From Okapia johnstoni (taxonomy: Eukaryota; Chordata; Mammalia; Artiodactyla; Giraffidae), in assembly GCA_024291935.2 (NCBI GenBank), contig CM044317.1, positions 20,792,230 to 20,856,229 on the forward strand: a stretch of DNA of 64,000 bases, written 5' to 3'. The position numbers and the translations under genes are program-made. The notes under the pieces are model-generated. The model ran no database searches. It saw only the letters and a list, made by a program, of their open reading frames with translations, and had not been told where the DNA came from. Positions 21,830 through 34,139 of this stretch are shown here, piece after piece; the stretch's first letter is position 1, and the number at the start of each line of letters is the position of its first letter.

Positions 21830-22462
21830 TTTGCATGTCTTCTAATCAAGAAGTATAGACTACTTCTCAACTCCTTGAATTTGGAGTGTGGCCATGAGAC
21901 TGGAACTTGCTCTGGCTAATGAGTCAGTAGTAAATACAATGTAAGCAGAGACTTTAAAAGCACATCTGCAAAAGAGCTTGTTACTGGGGACCCTGATAGC
22001 AAACATATGAAGAAGCCTGGACTTGCCTACAGGAGAGTAAGACCCAGGAGTCTTAGTAATCCTGGCTGAACCCAGTCCCCAGCTAATCCATCAACTGACT
22101 GCAGCTACACAAATAAGCCAGGAGACAACCAATAGAAGACTGATGAGCCAGTTGATAGAACTGTAAGAAATAATTGATCGTTGCTGCTTAGAAGTGAAAG
22201 TGAAGTCGCTCAGTCGTGTCCGGCTCTTTGCGGACCCATGAACTATAGCCTACCAGGCTTCTCCGTTCATGGGATTTTCCAGGCAAGAGTACCAGAGTGG
22301 GTTGCCATTTCCTTCTCCAGGGAACCTTCCTAACCCAGGAATTGAACCCAGGGCTCCAGCATTGCAGGCAGACGATTTATCCTCTGAGCCACCAGGGAAG
22401 CCCATTGTTGCTTAAGCCATTAAGATTTGTAGCAGTTTCTTAAGCCACAGAAACTAACTGAT
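21830..22462 (+). mobile_element. MLT1-type MaLR LTR (interrupted by a SINE)
   Basis: AATTTGGAGTGTGGCCATGAGAC near the start, CAACTGACTGCAGCTACAC in the middle and GCTTAAGCCATTAAGATTTG near the end match MLT1-class LTRs. A Bov-tA sits at 22190-22403. Confidence 0.65.
22190..22403 (-). mobile_element. Bov-tA SINE inside the MLT1 LTR
   Basis: AGTGAAGTCGCTCAGTCGTG to GAGCCACCAGGGAAGCCC. Confidence 0.9.
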
Positions 22463-24215
22463 AGAGAAATTGTTACTTAGAAGCAGCACGTTGCCATGAC
22501 AGGCTTGAAACATTCAACATCAGCTTTGGGAGCAAATAGCAGGTGAAAAGTAGAGAGGTAGCTATTAGCAAAAACCAGGAAAATGGCAGGCAAACTCTTA
22601 GCGGAGGCTGGCGTAGTGATGAGGAAACTGTACAGCTGTCGGGCAAAAAGGCAACACACATTCTTCAGCAGCAAAACAACTGGTAAAAGTGATGCCTGTG
22701 GCAGCATGAAAGGCAGAAAATGTACACAGTGAATTTTGAATCTAGCTGCCAAGTTCTCCAGGCAGAAGCTTGGAAGCATTCATTGAGTGTTTCTAGCTGC
22801 ATATGAGGTTCTGCAAAGGATGGATGGGCTGCAAAATGATTTATTCAGTTAATAAGCATTATTTTGAGAAAATAGAGAAGAACCAGAACTCATGATATTG
22901 GAAAATAAAATCTTTTATATCTCCAGTCTCTTCAGCTGGAAGACAAGCTTCTTAGAGCAAGAAATGGCCTCAGAGAGAAGACTTTTGTAAAATTTAACGT
23001 GATGCCTTGTAGCTCTTCTCAGCTGGACAAGAAGGGCTCTGAGACTCCTAGAGGCGCTGTCTCATAGCAGTCTGACGCTCAGCCCAGAGTCAAGGGAGGT
23101 CTGTCTGGCTTGGGAAAAAAAAACTGTGGCAGTGGATTTTAGGGGCATGGACTCTCTGGGATTCTAAGGAAATCCTCAAAGTTTTTAAGCGAGTTTTACT
23201 GACAAGCATGGGCTTCCTAGGTAGCGCCAGTGGTAAAGAACCTGCCGGCCAATGCAGGAGATATAAGAAAAGGTGGGTCAGGAAGATCTCCTGGAGGAGG
23301 GGATGGCAACCCGATCCAGTATTCTTGCCTGGAGAATCCCACGGACACAGGAGCCTGGCGGGCTATGGTCCACAGCGTCACATAGAGTCGGACACAACTG
23401 AAGCGACTTAGCGTGCACGCCTGCACTGACAAGCACAAAAGTATGACTAAAAGAGAGAGAGATCATTCAAAGGAAACGAGGCCTCTAGATGCTTGGGTTT
23501 TTACAAGAATGAAGCCACAGAAATTATTTAGAAGCAAATATAAGCCATTTCTTATGGAAAAAGGAAGAATGTTTCAGAGGATAGAGCCGAGGGCAGTAGA
23601 GAGACACCAGTGAACCATTCCCAAGGAAGAGAACGGGGTCCTATCAAGGAACCTCCACTGGCCCAGGAGTGGGGGGCACCTAAACAGCACAGGCCTGGAT
23701 AGAGTTGCTGTGGACTGCTGAGTGCTGCCTGTATTCTGTTTCTGTAGTTTTGAGGGGTTTTCTTTTGCCTTTTCACCATTATGTGTTGGGTGTGTATAAG
23801 GAGATAATTTGTCCATGATAAATAAAAACTATAACTGTTGATAGATAACTAAAATATGTTATCATATATATTGTATATGTATCGTATCTATATGCAATAT
23901 AGATACAATGTATGATTGTAAAAAGTTATCTAGTTATCGGATCCACATCTAGATCCACAGATCCAGATTCTCTTGGTCCAACTAGATCAAGAGGATCCAT
24001 ATCTGACATGCTGTATCTGAGGGGGCTCATCTGTACCCAGAAATGATGCAGATCACAGATAAGCCTCTGGACTTCAGAGGCTGATGCCTTAATGCGACAA
24101 GGCTTCTTCAAATTCTATGATAGGAGTGAATGTATCTTTCTTATAGCAGAAATGTGAGTAATTTTTACCAAAGGCAGACTATATTTGATTGCACAAAATA
24201 AAGGCCACAAATTCT
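22463..24215 (+). mobile_element. Possible MaLR internal region
   Basis: Lies between two LTR-like segments of the same orientation. Sequence style (for example AGTAGAGAGGTAG, TGATGAGGAAACTG) suggests a decayed MaLR interior, but I cannot align it confidently. No intact frame. It holds a Bov-tA at 23211-23424. Confidence 0.35.
23198..23435 (+). mobile_element. Bov-tA SINE with 11-bp target duplication
   Basis: GGCTTCCTAGGTAGCGCCAG head. ACTGACAAGCA flanks it at 23198-23208 and 23425-23435. Confidence 0.9.
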
Positions 24216-24219
24216 TAGC

Positions 24220-24970
24220 AGTACCTCCTGATCAAGAAGTGGTGTTGACGGAAAAGACGTGCTCTGTTAATAAAAGTTCATCACCCTCGGTATTCTGGGG
24301 GAGCGAGGTGAAGCTTCACTGAGAGTAATCGGCTGCCTTCTCAGCAGTCACAACTCACCGGGAGGGCAGAGGGCTAGGAAACTCACAGCCCTGGCAATAA
24401 GTGGGGTCTGCATAGAAGAGCAGGTGCAACAGAACCGGGAGAGCACATGCAAGAAGAGGGGACCAGCCTGTGTTGAGCAGAGGTCAACCTATCAATTGGA
24501 CCTGTCTGGCAAAGTGTTTTTAACAGTTCTTTAGTTAGGGGGCACCAAAAGCTGGCAATCTATGTACTTGTATGTACACATGCTTATAGTATTTGTATTA
24601 AGACAGAAAGTATCATTCTCAAAAAAAAAAAAAACCAAAAAATGTAGTGTCAATTTCCCTACACTTTCAATCTGGGTTTGGCTATGAGACTTTTACAGAT
24701 GGGACAATAGAAAACATGATGCAAGCAGATGCTTGAATAGCGCTAGCAGATTGGGGCTTGTGCCCTGTTACTACCAAGAACACCAAAACCGCATGTCAGG
24801 AAGCTCAGACTAGCCTCCTAGAAGATAATGACCGCATGGAGAGAGAAGCCAGCCCCCACCCAGGTGACCCACCCCTACATCTGTATGACTGACCTCAAAG
24901 CGAACCCATTGGAAGAACTAACCAGAATTTACTTTCTGGCAGGTACTATTGTAGAAGCTTTCCATACTGT
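24220..24970 (+). mobile_element. Second MLT1-like LTR segment, interrupted
   Basis: TCCTGATCAAGAAGTGG (24226-24242) resembles CTAATCAAGAAGTATAGAC of the first LTR, and CAATCTGGGTTTGGCTATGAGAC near 24670 continues the homology. Between them is about 390 bp of unrelated sequence ending in a poly-A run at about 24620-24634. Confidence 0.45.
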
Positions 24971-25015
24971 AGATTATCTCATTTAATCTTCACAATGATG
25001 AGAAATAACAGTGGT
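24935..25015 (-). mobile_element. MIR fragment
   Basis: CTGGCAGGTACTATTGTAG and ATCTCATTTAATCTTCACAA are antisense MIR. Confidence 0.6.
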
Positions 25016-25069
25016 GACTTGGGAGTTTTTGTTATACTGACAGAGCTAACTGATACACCCAAATTTGTG

Positions 25070-26105
25070 TTCTTCTTAAAGAGCACCTAGGAGGATGATG
25101 TGACTCATGGATAAATCATAATTCTTTGCAAGTAAAGGCTGCTGCATTTAAACCAAAGTTCATTGCTACAATTTAAACACACAAACATAAGAAATGTGTA
25201 CCAAATCATTGTCCTGATGATCATGGCCTAATTACACACCTGGGTTTTGATAGTCTACATTTACAACTTCCTGTACATACTGTATACACACATTAATGTA
25301 AAGCATACACATAAAAGGAGCATGTGTTTCTTAACAAGTCTGAGGACAGCCTTCCTTTCCTTTTGAGGATTGTGGTCATAAGCATGGTAAGGAGAAAAAA
25401 AATCATGCTAAAAAAAGACTATCTCACACACAAGCAGCCTCCACAAGAAAGACTGCAGAAACTGTTTGATAATGCAGTATGCTAAATCGAGGTTCTTGAG
25501 CAGTGGGGGCAGGACAACACAGAGAGGCTGGCAGCTTTAACTTTGGCTGAGTTTCAGTCTGATAAGAGGTTCTGAGAACTTGAAAAGCCAGTTTTGAAAT
25601 GGAGGTAGATAGTTTAAGTGTATCATCAGTCTATTGTTCAAATCAGTAAGTAAAGAACACCAGGTAGGCAAAATGCAACCTCCAAACATGATTCTCCTGC
25701 CATGTTCCAATCCTTCGTCACCCAAGACTGAACCAGAGACATTTCTTGCTGACTAGAAGGAATAAAAATTAGTGTGATGTGAACCAGGTTCCTAAGGAGC
25801 ACTGGATTAAGACCTTACTAGTCTTTCAGAGTGTTTAAGTCAATCAGGATACTGCTTCCCAGTTGCAGAATCTGCTTAGAATTCCATACCCACTCAGGGC
25901 AGTGGAAGAGCGTGGCAAAGTGTTCAGCCTGGGGAGAGAACTCTGCTGCTATTGGGAGTAGCCTGGCTTTCCTCACTGGTTTCAGGGTTCCTGGCAGTTA
26001 GAGAAGGCAATTCCTAACAGATAAGTGCTTTGCAAATGTCTGCTAATGTCACGTTTCCTTATATTCACCTCCTCTCTGTCTTATCGTCCACATGTATAAA
26101 TACCG
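25070..26105. other. Intronic stretch, nothing recognised
   Basis: No named repeat or exon-like frame. Confidence 0.4.
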
Positions 26106-26107
26106 AC

Positions 26108-26690
26108 TGCAGAAGATGAGGAAGAGAATTAAATGAGATAATCCAAGCTGGGTAGGAGAGGGTGGGATGAATTGAGAGAGTAGCATTGGTGGCTCAGACG
26201 TTAAGGAGTATGCCTGTAATGCAGGAGACCCCAGTTCAATCCCTGAGTCAGGAAGATCCCCTGGAGAAGGAAATGGCAACCCACTCCAGTATTCTTGCCT
26301 GGAAAATCCAAAGGATGGAGGAGCCTGACAGGCTACAGTCCACGGGGTCACAAAGAGTCAGACATAACTGAGTGACTTCACTTCACTATTGACATATACA
26401 CACTATCATGTGTAAAATAAACAGCTAGTGGGAAGTTGCTGTGTAACGTAGGGAGCTCAGCCCGGTGCTCTGTGATGACCTAGAGGGGCGGGATGAGGAG
26501 GTGGTGAGAGAGAGGCTCTAAAGGGCGGGGATATATGTATACTAATGGCTGATTCACTTACTGTATGGCAGAAACCAACACAGCATTGTAAAGTAATTAT
26601 CTTCCAATTAAAAAAAAAAGGTCTTAGAATAGTGTCCAGCAGAGAGTAAGCACGCTGTATATGTGCTCTATTATCATCTATTCTGTGATG
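26108..26690 (+). mobile_element. MIR split by an L1 3' end that is split by a Bov-tA
   Basis: MIR pieces at about 26108-26150 (GAATTAAATGAGATAATCC) and 26620-26690 (TTAGAATAGTGTCCAGCAG). L1 3' end at 26151-26187 and 26389-26619 (CAGCTAGTGGGAAGTTGCTG, GGCTGATTCACTTACTGTATG, A10 tail). Bov-tA at 26188-26388. Confidence 0.75.
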
Positions 26691-26983
26691 TTAATTCACT
26701 CAAAAACTAATGCAGATTCAGTAACTATCAGTATAAATAGTGCATTGGCTGATATACCACTAACAGTTTATTACTAACATCTTGTTACTCATATCATAAT
26801 CATAAGTGAACTCGAATACTCATGGGTCAGCAGATTATTTAAGGTTTTCTTTGTAAAAGTCTCTCTCCTTTTCTCTGATTATGAAAGCAACTCTTGCTCT
26901 TTGAAAAGATGAAGAAGACATAATCCAATGACACAGAATTGTTTTACATAGAAAGTAAAAGTGTCTCATCATTTAATACCACT

Positions 26984-27222
26984 ATATATAATAACTAGGA
27001 CTTCCCTGGTAGCTCAGCGGTAAAGAATCTACCTGCCAATGCAGGAGACACAGGTTCAGTCCCTGGTCCGGGAAGATCCTCTGAAGAGGGAAATGGCAAC
27101 CCACTCTAGTATTCTTGACTGGAGAACCTCATAGACAGAGAAACCTTGAGGGCTACAGTCCATTGGGTTGCAAAGAGTAGGACACAACTTAGCAAATGAA
27201 CAACAACAATATATAGTAACTA
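26984..27222 (+). mobile_element. Bov-tA SINE with 14-bp target duplication
   Basis: GGACTTCCCTGGTAGCTCAG head. Flanks ATATATAATAACTA (26984-26997) and ATATATAGTAACTA (27209-27222) differ at one base. Confidence 0.9.
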
Positions 27223-27498
27223 TAAAATAACCAATGATTAAAGTCTAATACATAGTCTTCCAGACTCTTTTCTATTCGAGAAGGCTGTGAATACTTAACA
27301 GTATCCAGAAGAACTGACCCTGATTACAAATTATGGGACATTTTTCTGGTAAACTGCAAGAGTTCTCTAGGGGTTTATTCCTGCCAGGGGACCACTGTAC
27401 TTTCCACCACCAACATTTTTGTGCAGGTGATATCAGGTAAAAAAGGAACACTGAGGAGCAGCCTGGAAAAGGAAAGGCAATTCTTTTAGAAAAGAGAG

Positions 27499-27687
27499 GG
27501 GCTTCCTTGGTGGTTCAGTGGTTAGGACTTCACCTTCCAACCCAGGGGGCGCAAGTTCGATCCCTGGTGGGGAGGATAAGATCCCACATGCCTCGAGGCA
27601 AAAAAAAAAAAAAAAACTAAAACACCATAAAACAGAAGCAGTATTTTAACAAATTCAATAAAGACTTAATTAAAAAAAAAAAAAAGA
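27499..27687 (+). mobile_element. CHR-2-like SINE with extended tail
   Basis: GGGCTTCCTTGGTGGTTCAG head, A18 run, then CATAAAACAGAAGCAGTAT and a second A run. The same tail segment occurs at 61354-61395. Confidence 0.85.
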
Positions 27688-28069
27688 ATGAGAGAATCCT
27701 TGTGTTTTACTTTCATGCTCAAGAATCCCAAAGCAGGAGAATGAGGACTGATATCTTCAGGATTCAGTGCTTACAAAGTCAGTGGCCAGGCTTTCTTTCG
27801 GGAACAGATGAACAATTTTAATTCAGTAAACATCCTCCAAACACCTCCCTCATAAATGTTTATAAAGATAAGCCCTATTCCCCACCCCACCCCACAAGGT
27901 TTTGTTGTTGGTCGGGGAGGGGTTTGTTTTACTTTCCAAGAGCATTCACGGAAGAGTCTAGCTCAGTAGCTAACTGCCTTGAGTCCTGAAAACAAATGAG
28001 GTGTGGGAGAGTGAATGCTCCCCTGGGTGTCAGAGGCCTTCCTGTTTCTAACTTTAGCTGTATAAAGTG

Positions 28070-28205
28070 GATGGAGACATTTCATACCTGAGTGTCAGTC
28101 TCCCCATTGGTAAAATGGTAATGACACTACCTATAAGGATTTCTTTTTCTGATAATTAAAGGAGGTTTAAAATGTATATAAAAGCACTCTGTAAATTTTT
28201 AAGTA
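28070..28205 (+). mobile_element. MIR, 3' half
   Basis: CAGTCTCCCCATTGGTAAAATGG and AAAGCACTCTGTAAA. Confidence 0.75.
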
Positions 28206-28223
28206 TTTTACAATCATGATATT

Positions 28224-28443
28224 GCATGCTCAGTCGCTTCAGTCATCTCCAACTCTTTGCAACCCCATGGACTGTAGCCTGCCAGGCTCCTCTATCCACA
28301 GGATTCTCCAGGCAAGAATACTGGAGGGGGTTGCCATGCCCTCCTCCAGGGGAATCTTCCCCACCCAGGAATCAAACTCTTGTCTCTTCCGTCTCCAGCA
28401 CTGCCAGACAGGTTCTTTACCACTAGCACCACCTGGGAAACCC
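28224..28443 (-). mobile_element. Bov-tA SINE
   Basis: Antisense, from TGCTCAGTCGCTTCAGTC to AGCACCACCTGGGAAACCC. Confidence 0.9.
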
Positions 28444-28648
28444 ACAAATGTGATATTAGGAGTTACAGTTTTGCACACTTTCCACCCATAATCAGTTTAT
28501 TTCACAAGGTATTTTATTCAAAATACTTCAAGTACTACTCCTTAAGAAACCCATACAGACCAAGTGATTTTAAATTATCCTATATCCTATTCTGATATCA
28601 GTTTCTATATTATTCCTATAACTCATGTGACAGAATATTAATTCCCAA

Positions 28649-29325
28649 GATTCAACATTAAAAAAGCTAAGATCATGGCATCTGGTCCCATTACTTCATG
28701 GCAAATAGAAGTGGAAAAAGTGCAAACAGTGACAGACTTTATTTTGGGGAGCTCCAAAATCACTGCAGATGATGACTGCAGCATGAAATTAAGATGCTTG
28801 CTCCTTGGAAGGAAAGCTATGACAAACGTAGATAGTGTATTAAAAAGCAGAACCACTTTGCTGACAAAGGTCGATATAGTCAAAGCTGTGGTTTTTCCAG
28901 TAGTCATGTATGGATGTGATAGCTGAACCATAAAGAAGGCTGAGAGCCAAAAAATTGATGCTTTCGAATTGTGGTGCTGAAGAAGACTCTTGAGAGTTCC
29001 TTGGACAGGAAGGAGATCAAACCAGTCAATCCGAAAGAAAATCAACCCTGCATATTGACTGGAAGGACTGATGCTGAAACTGAAGCTCCGGTACATTGGC
29101 CGCCTGTGTGAAGAGGTGACTCATTGGAAATAGCCTTGCTGCTGGGAAAGACTGAAGGCAAAAGGAGAAGGGGGCAGCAGATGATGAGATGGTTAGACAG
29201 CATCACCGACTCAATGGACGTGAAATCGAGCAAACTCCAGGAGACAGTGAAGGACAGGGAAGTCTGGTGTGCTGCAGTCGATGGGAGAGCAGAGTTGGAT
29301 ATGACTGAGTGACTAGCACACACAC
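28649..29325 (+). mobile_element. BovB 3' portion, decayed
   Basis: Plus-strand peptide [14 protein letters not shown], then [17 protein letters not shown] and [12 protein letters not shown] followed by a stop; further stops and frameshifts afterwards. 3' terminus near GACTGAGTGACTAGC. Confidence 0.92.
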
Positions 29326-29683
29326 ATATGTTTAAAGAAGATCTATATCCTGCGTAAAATGGCAAATTGAACATTACTTTTGCTTTCTTCCAAAATTCCA
29401 CTAAAGGAACTTTGGAAAAGGCATACACCAACAAGATAAAGAACAAGATAGAAGAAAGCAGCAACAAAATTTCAGAATTTGTAAAGCAAATGGGCCAATG
29501 GTAACTAACTCAGCAGATTCAAGAAAGTCGAATCCTAAGCAAAAAAGTGGAGAAGATCAAGAAATGATTACACCATAAACAAGTACTCAAAGGCTTAGGA
29601 ACCAGAACTGAAAGCTGAGGACAGAAAAGGAGGCAGTGGTGGTGAGGTAATAACAAATATGTTTGGTTAGAAGCCTTCTTAAA

Positions 29684-29893
29684 AAGTGAGTGTAGGGATT
29701 CCTCCGGTGGTTCAGTGGCTAAAACACCACACTCCCAATGCAAGAAGCCTGGTCAGGGAACTAGATCCCACACGCCACAACTAAGAATTTGCATGTTGCA
29801 ACTAAAAGAGTTCACATCCTGTGACTAAGACCCAGCACAATCAAAGAAATAAAAATATTTGTTAAGGTATTTTTTAAAAAAGAAGTGAGTGTA
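29684..29893 (+). mobile_element. CHR-type SINE with 11-bp target duplication
   Basis: GGGATTCCTCCGGTGGTTCAG head. AAGTGAGTGTA at 29684-29694 and 29883-29893. About 15 bp are missing around the B box. Confidence 0.9.
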
Positions 29894-30953
29894 TCCTACG
29901 TGGCAGGAGAGTAGCAAGGCTAGAATCTGAACCGAGACTGGGTTAGAGATGCCCATCTAAAGAGAAGGTGTTTAAGTGAGTGTCTTCATTCACCTACCGT
30001 TCAGCACACTGAGCTGCAGCCTATAGGCAGGAGAATGGAAGACCCTTTTCCATAAAGTAGAAAGAAAGAAAAGAAGCAAAAAATAACAGAATAGATGGGA
30101 CTTTAGGAGTCCAACTGTTTAAGTTCAAATTCCAAATAACAGGAATTCCAGAGAGAAAGAAATAGGTCACCTAACAAGCGTTCAAGGTCAAAACAACTTA
30201 AAACTAACGAAACAACGCCTTTAAACCTTCGAGGAAGACGTATTTTTAACCCGGACTTTAGTCAAACCATCAGTCAAAGGTGAGGGTAGAATAAAGGCAT
30301 TTTCAGATTGACAAAGTCTCAAACAATTTTTTATCTCCTCTGTTCTCCTTCTCGGGAAGAAGCTGAGGAACACATTCCAACAAAAGAAAGAAATGAAGCA
30401 GAAAAATAACACAGGATAAAGACTCCTAACAAGTTCAAACAGAGGAGAGAGGCAGAGGCATCCCAGGATGATGGCAAAAGGAGATGGAGATGACGGCTAT
30501 GAACCTGGCTGAAAAGATCCTCTGTCTAGATGAGGCGAGTAGGCGGTAGGAGAGATTTCTTCAGGAAGATGAAACGGATAGAACTTCTGAGGAGTCAAAG
30601 TATCTTGAGAGGAGATTTAGACCATGTGGGGTTGAGTAGGTTGTGAGTGTAAATAAAACTAACGACAATTAAAAACACAATTAACTTCTAGAAAAGCAGA
30701 AAGAAATGTGTAGCTACAGGAAAGTAATCGTGGCTCAGCTGTGACTGGCGTTTTCATAATCATAAAATATAATCATAGAAGACTGATCTAACAAAGTGTA
30801 ACGGAATTGTGTTGGGAGAATGGGAGAAGGGGACGGGAAGGGTTTGTGTCTGTGGAAAAGAGGTGTGAAAGTGAACTAAAACACCAGCTTCCACACAGAG
30901 AAGTCAATAGGCCACGCCTAAAACAAAATAGGAAACAATCAAGAAATAGTAAT
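29894..30953. other. Intronic purine-rich stretch, unassigned
   Basis: The segment from about 30100 to 30650 (for example GAATAAAGGCATTTTCAG, ACAAAGTCTCAAACAATTT) has the look of an ancient interspersed repeat, but I cannot name the family. No gene seen. Confidence 0.35.
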
Positions 30954-31110
30954 AGAAGTATGTTTGCTGCTGCTGCTGCTAAGTCTCGTCAGTCGTGTGC
31001 GACTCTTCGCGACCCCATGGGCTGCAGCCTACCAGGCTCCTCCGTCCACGGGGATTCCCAGGCAAGAGTACTGGAGTGGGGGGCCATTGCCTTCTCCGAG
31101 AAGTGTGTTT
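30954..31110 (-). mobile_element. BOV-A monomer SINE with 12-bp target duplication
   Basis: Antisense monomer starting GCTGCTGCTGCTAAGTC. Flanks AGAAGTATGTTT (30954-30965) and AGAAGTGTGTTT (31099-31110). Confidence 0.9.
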
Positions 31111-31283
31111 AGAGACATGAATATACATACTAAAAGAAACAGCAAAAATAGTCCAAAGTAGCTACCTTTGGGAAGGGGAAGTGAAATAGACTTTTTTGTC
31201 ATTAGACTTTGGTTTTTATTAAATGTTTTATGGAACCAGTTCACTCTAATTATGTATGTGTAAGTTTGATGAAATTAAAAACT

Positions 31284-31382
31284 AGAGAGAGAAAGAGACA
31301 GAAAGAAGAAGGAAGTGGGGCAGGAAGGGAGGGAGAAGAGGAGGGTGGGAAGGGAGAAAACAGGAAGGAAGAAAGAAGAAGG
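31284..31382. repeat. Near-homopurine GA tract
   Basis: About 100 bp of A and G on the plus strand with about five pyrimidine interruptions (AGAGAGAGAAAGAGACAG through GGAAGAAAGAAGAAGG). Confidence 0.8.
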
Positions 31383-31777
31383 CTTTCTAGAAACCCACGA
31401 CGCCGATGCAAAGGGCAATGATATGAATTTATGAGCTTGGCTTGGGGTTAACCAGAGCCTCTCTAGGAACCCTCCGTCTTGTCTGCTCATTTCCTTCTCA
31501 TGCCAACATGTCTTTACAGGTTCTGCTATAACACTGACACTTAGACACAGTTATAAGTGAAATCTGAAACTCTCCTCGAGTTAATATTTTGACTGAACTA
31601 AATCCAAAATTCCTGGCAGAGTTAAAAAATAAATCTGAAAACGAAAATGATCCTAAAATAAAACTCAAATAATAAATGGTTAATTTTTCTAGAAATTGAA
31701 AAGAACACAACACTGGTGAAGCAGGGGAAGCCCCGCAGATATGAACGCCTATTACAAGACATTCACTCAAAGGGTGA

Positions 31778-31895
31778 CGCCTGGAGAAGGGAATGGCAAC
31801 CCACTCCAGTATTCTTGCCTGGAGAATCCCATGGACAGAGGAGCCTGGTGGGCTACAGTCCATGGAGTCACAGAGTCAGACACGACTGAGTGAAT
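31778..31895 (+). mobile_element. Bov-tA SINE, 5'-truncated
   Basis: Starts within the tail at CCTGGAGAAGGGAATGGCAA and ends at GAGTCAGACACGACTGAG. Confidence 0.88.
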
Positions 31896-32279
31896 AAGCA
31901 CACAAAGGTGTGATACTTTTGCAACCATGAAAAGTAGATAAATGGACATGAATAAAACAAGGAGAAATAAACCAATTATATATAAAATGTTAGTTTATGA
32001 AGAAGCAGCCACTGAAAAGTAATAGGAGAGGAAAGAATTTAACCAACTAGAATGATGTAACTGACGGGCAAGAATTTATTTAAAAAAAAAGAATTTATTT
32101 CTGTTTAATCCTTACAACAGACCCCATAATATACCTCAGAAACGTGAGAGAGTTGAAAATGCAAACATCAATAACAGTAACATTAATAGAAAATAAAATG
32201 GAGTATTTATCAGTACTCTGGAATAATGATAACTTTAAACTGGATTGGAGGTTGTAGGGGAACTCGCAAAGAAAAAGAT

Positions 32280-32650
32280 AACCAAATGGGACTACATAAA
32301 ATTTGAAAATTCTATGCAACAAAAATAATAATAAATATTAAACATCAAAGCAAGAGACCAGAAGAAAATATTTGCACAAAACATAACAGACATTAGGTAG
32401 ATATACAATGTTATGTGAATACACAATCTTAACCAGAAAGAAAATAACATGACAAAATATAGTGAGGAAAACGTATAAAAAGACAGTCACAGGAAATAAA
32501 ATATTCTCAATAAAAATATGAAATTACAAGACCTGCTCTTTAGCAAATAAATACAAATTAAAAATAAGATACTACTTTAGACTAAAAGATAGAAATAAGA
32601 GAGAAAAAAAACACAATACAAGGTTTATTGATGCTCTAGTTACCAGACGG
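32280..32650 (+). mobile_element. L1 ORF2 3' region, old
   Basis: CCAGAAGAAAATATTTGCAC, then AAAGACAGTCACAGGAAATA and AAATACAAATTAAAAATAAG follow the order of late L1 ORF2; many stops. Confidence 0.6.
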
Positions 32651-32974
32651 AAAGAACAAAATTGAAAATGTTTATTGTGTGTTTATGCTGCTGTCAGTGG
32701 TATGTGTGGGGGTCTAGATGTCAACAGAAAGGAGAAAATGTCCATGCCCTCAGTTTCAGCAAAGGGCAGTTAGTATCTTGAGAAATTTTCTAATTAAACA
32801 AAAACAAAATTATGCTGACTACATGGAATTTTCTTCCACCAACTGTTAATCTTTTCAGATGGGTTGGCATTACTATAATTTTGACTCTTTAAGGAATAAG
32901 CTTCATCCTCTAAAGAGTTCTACATTTTCAAAAGAGAAAAATATTTCAGTTCACCAGCAGGAACTGAAAAAAGT

Positions 32975-33355
32975 TTTTCTTCTCACAGTATAGTATTCTC
33001 TCTTATGTGGAATCCAAAAAGAAATGATACAAATGAACTTATTTACAAAATAGTAACAGACTCACAGACTTAGAGAACTAGCTTATGGTTGCCAGGAGGA
33101 AGAACAGAAGGAAAGGGATAGTTAGGGAGTTTGGGATCGACATGTATACACTGCTGTATTTAAAATGGATAACCAACAAGGACTTACTGTATATCACAGG
33201 GAACTCTGCTCAGTATTATGTGGCAGTCTGGATGGGAGGGGAATTTGGGGGAGAATGGATTCACGTACATGTATAGCTGAGTCCCTTTGCTGTCCACCTG
33301 AAACTATCACAACATTGTCCATCGGCTATACTGCAATATAAAATAAAAAATAAAT
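32975..33355 (+). mobile_element. L1 3' end
   Basis: TGTATATCACAGGGAACTCTG, GTATAGCTGAGTCCCTTTGC and CACCTGAAACTATCACAACA, then an A-rich tail. Confidence 0.85.
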
Positions 33356-33357
33356 AT

Positions 33358-33553
33358 AGGTACTTCCCTTCTGGTCCAGTGATTAAGAATCTTCCTTGTA
33401 ATGTAGGGGACATGGGTTCGATCGCAGTACTGGGAACTAAAATCCCACATGCCTTGGGGCAACTACCTCACACTCCGGAGCCCACAGGCCACAATGAAAG
33501 ATCCCTCACGCTGCAACTGAGACCTGACACAGCCATAAATAAATATTCTTTAA
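33358..33553 (+). mobile_element. CHR-type SINE, long form
   Basis: TACTTCCCTTCTGGTCCAGTG head, GGCAACTACCTCACACTCCG and a CATAAATAAATA tail. Confidence 0.85.
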
Positions 33554-34138
33554 GTTAAATATATTTTAAAAATCTCATGGAAATTTCTCATTGAAAAAAA
33601 CTTGCAATGAAAATATAAAAGCTGAACTAATTTACAAAAGTATTCAATTGTATTCACCGTGGTTAAACTTGTCACCCACCTAAATTCGGCAATAAACCAA
33701 GCTCGAACAATGAAAGATAGAAAGTATAAGAACTGATGCAATGATTTCCTCATCGTTCATATACTCCCTGTATATCAATACAATATTTATAGTAGAAACA
33801 AGAAAAAAATTAGAACATAAAGTACATTTGCAATACTAAGGAATATACCAAGCATGGGCAGAAAGATGAGAGAAAACATGGCTTATGGTCATCACAGAAC
33901 ATCACTTGTCCATTCATTTAAAATCACACTTCAAATCTGAGTTATACTGCTACTCACACTGTAGTCTCTAATTCCACTTTTTTAGTGTCAGTGTTGTTTT
34001 GAGATGCTGGATGGTGGACAGTGCAGATGTGTTTAAGTTGACTGAAATGAGACACAGTGGAGCATTTGGCACTTCCATCTACATCTAGTAAACGCTGTCC
34101 TGTGATGACTTACCCCTCCCTTCCCTGAAATCAGCCAA
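33554..34138. other. Intronic stretch, nothing recognised
   Basis: AT-rich, no named repeat. Confidence 0.4.
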
Positions 34139-34139
34139 A

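Noticed and set aside
23820..24000. Dense TATC/GATC repeats as a regulatory array
   Set aside because: Looks like local low complexity with short imperfect palindromes; no factor-like spacing.
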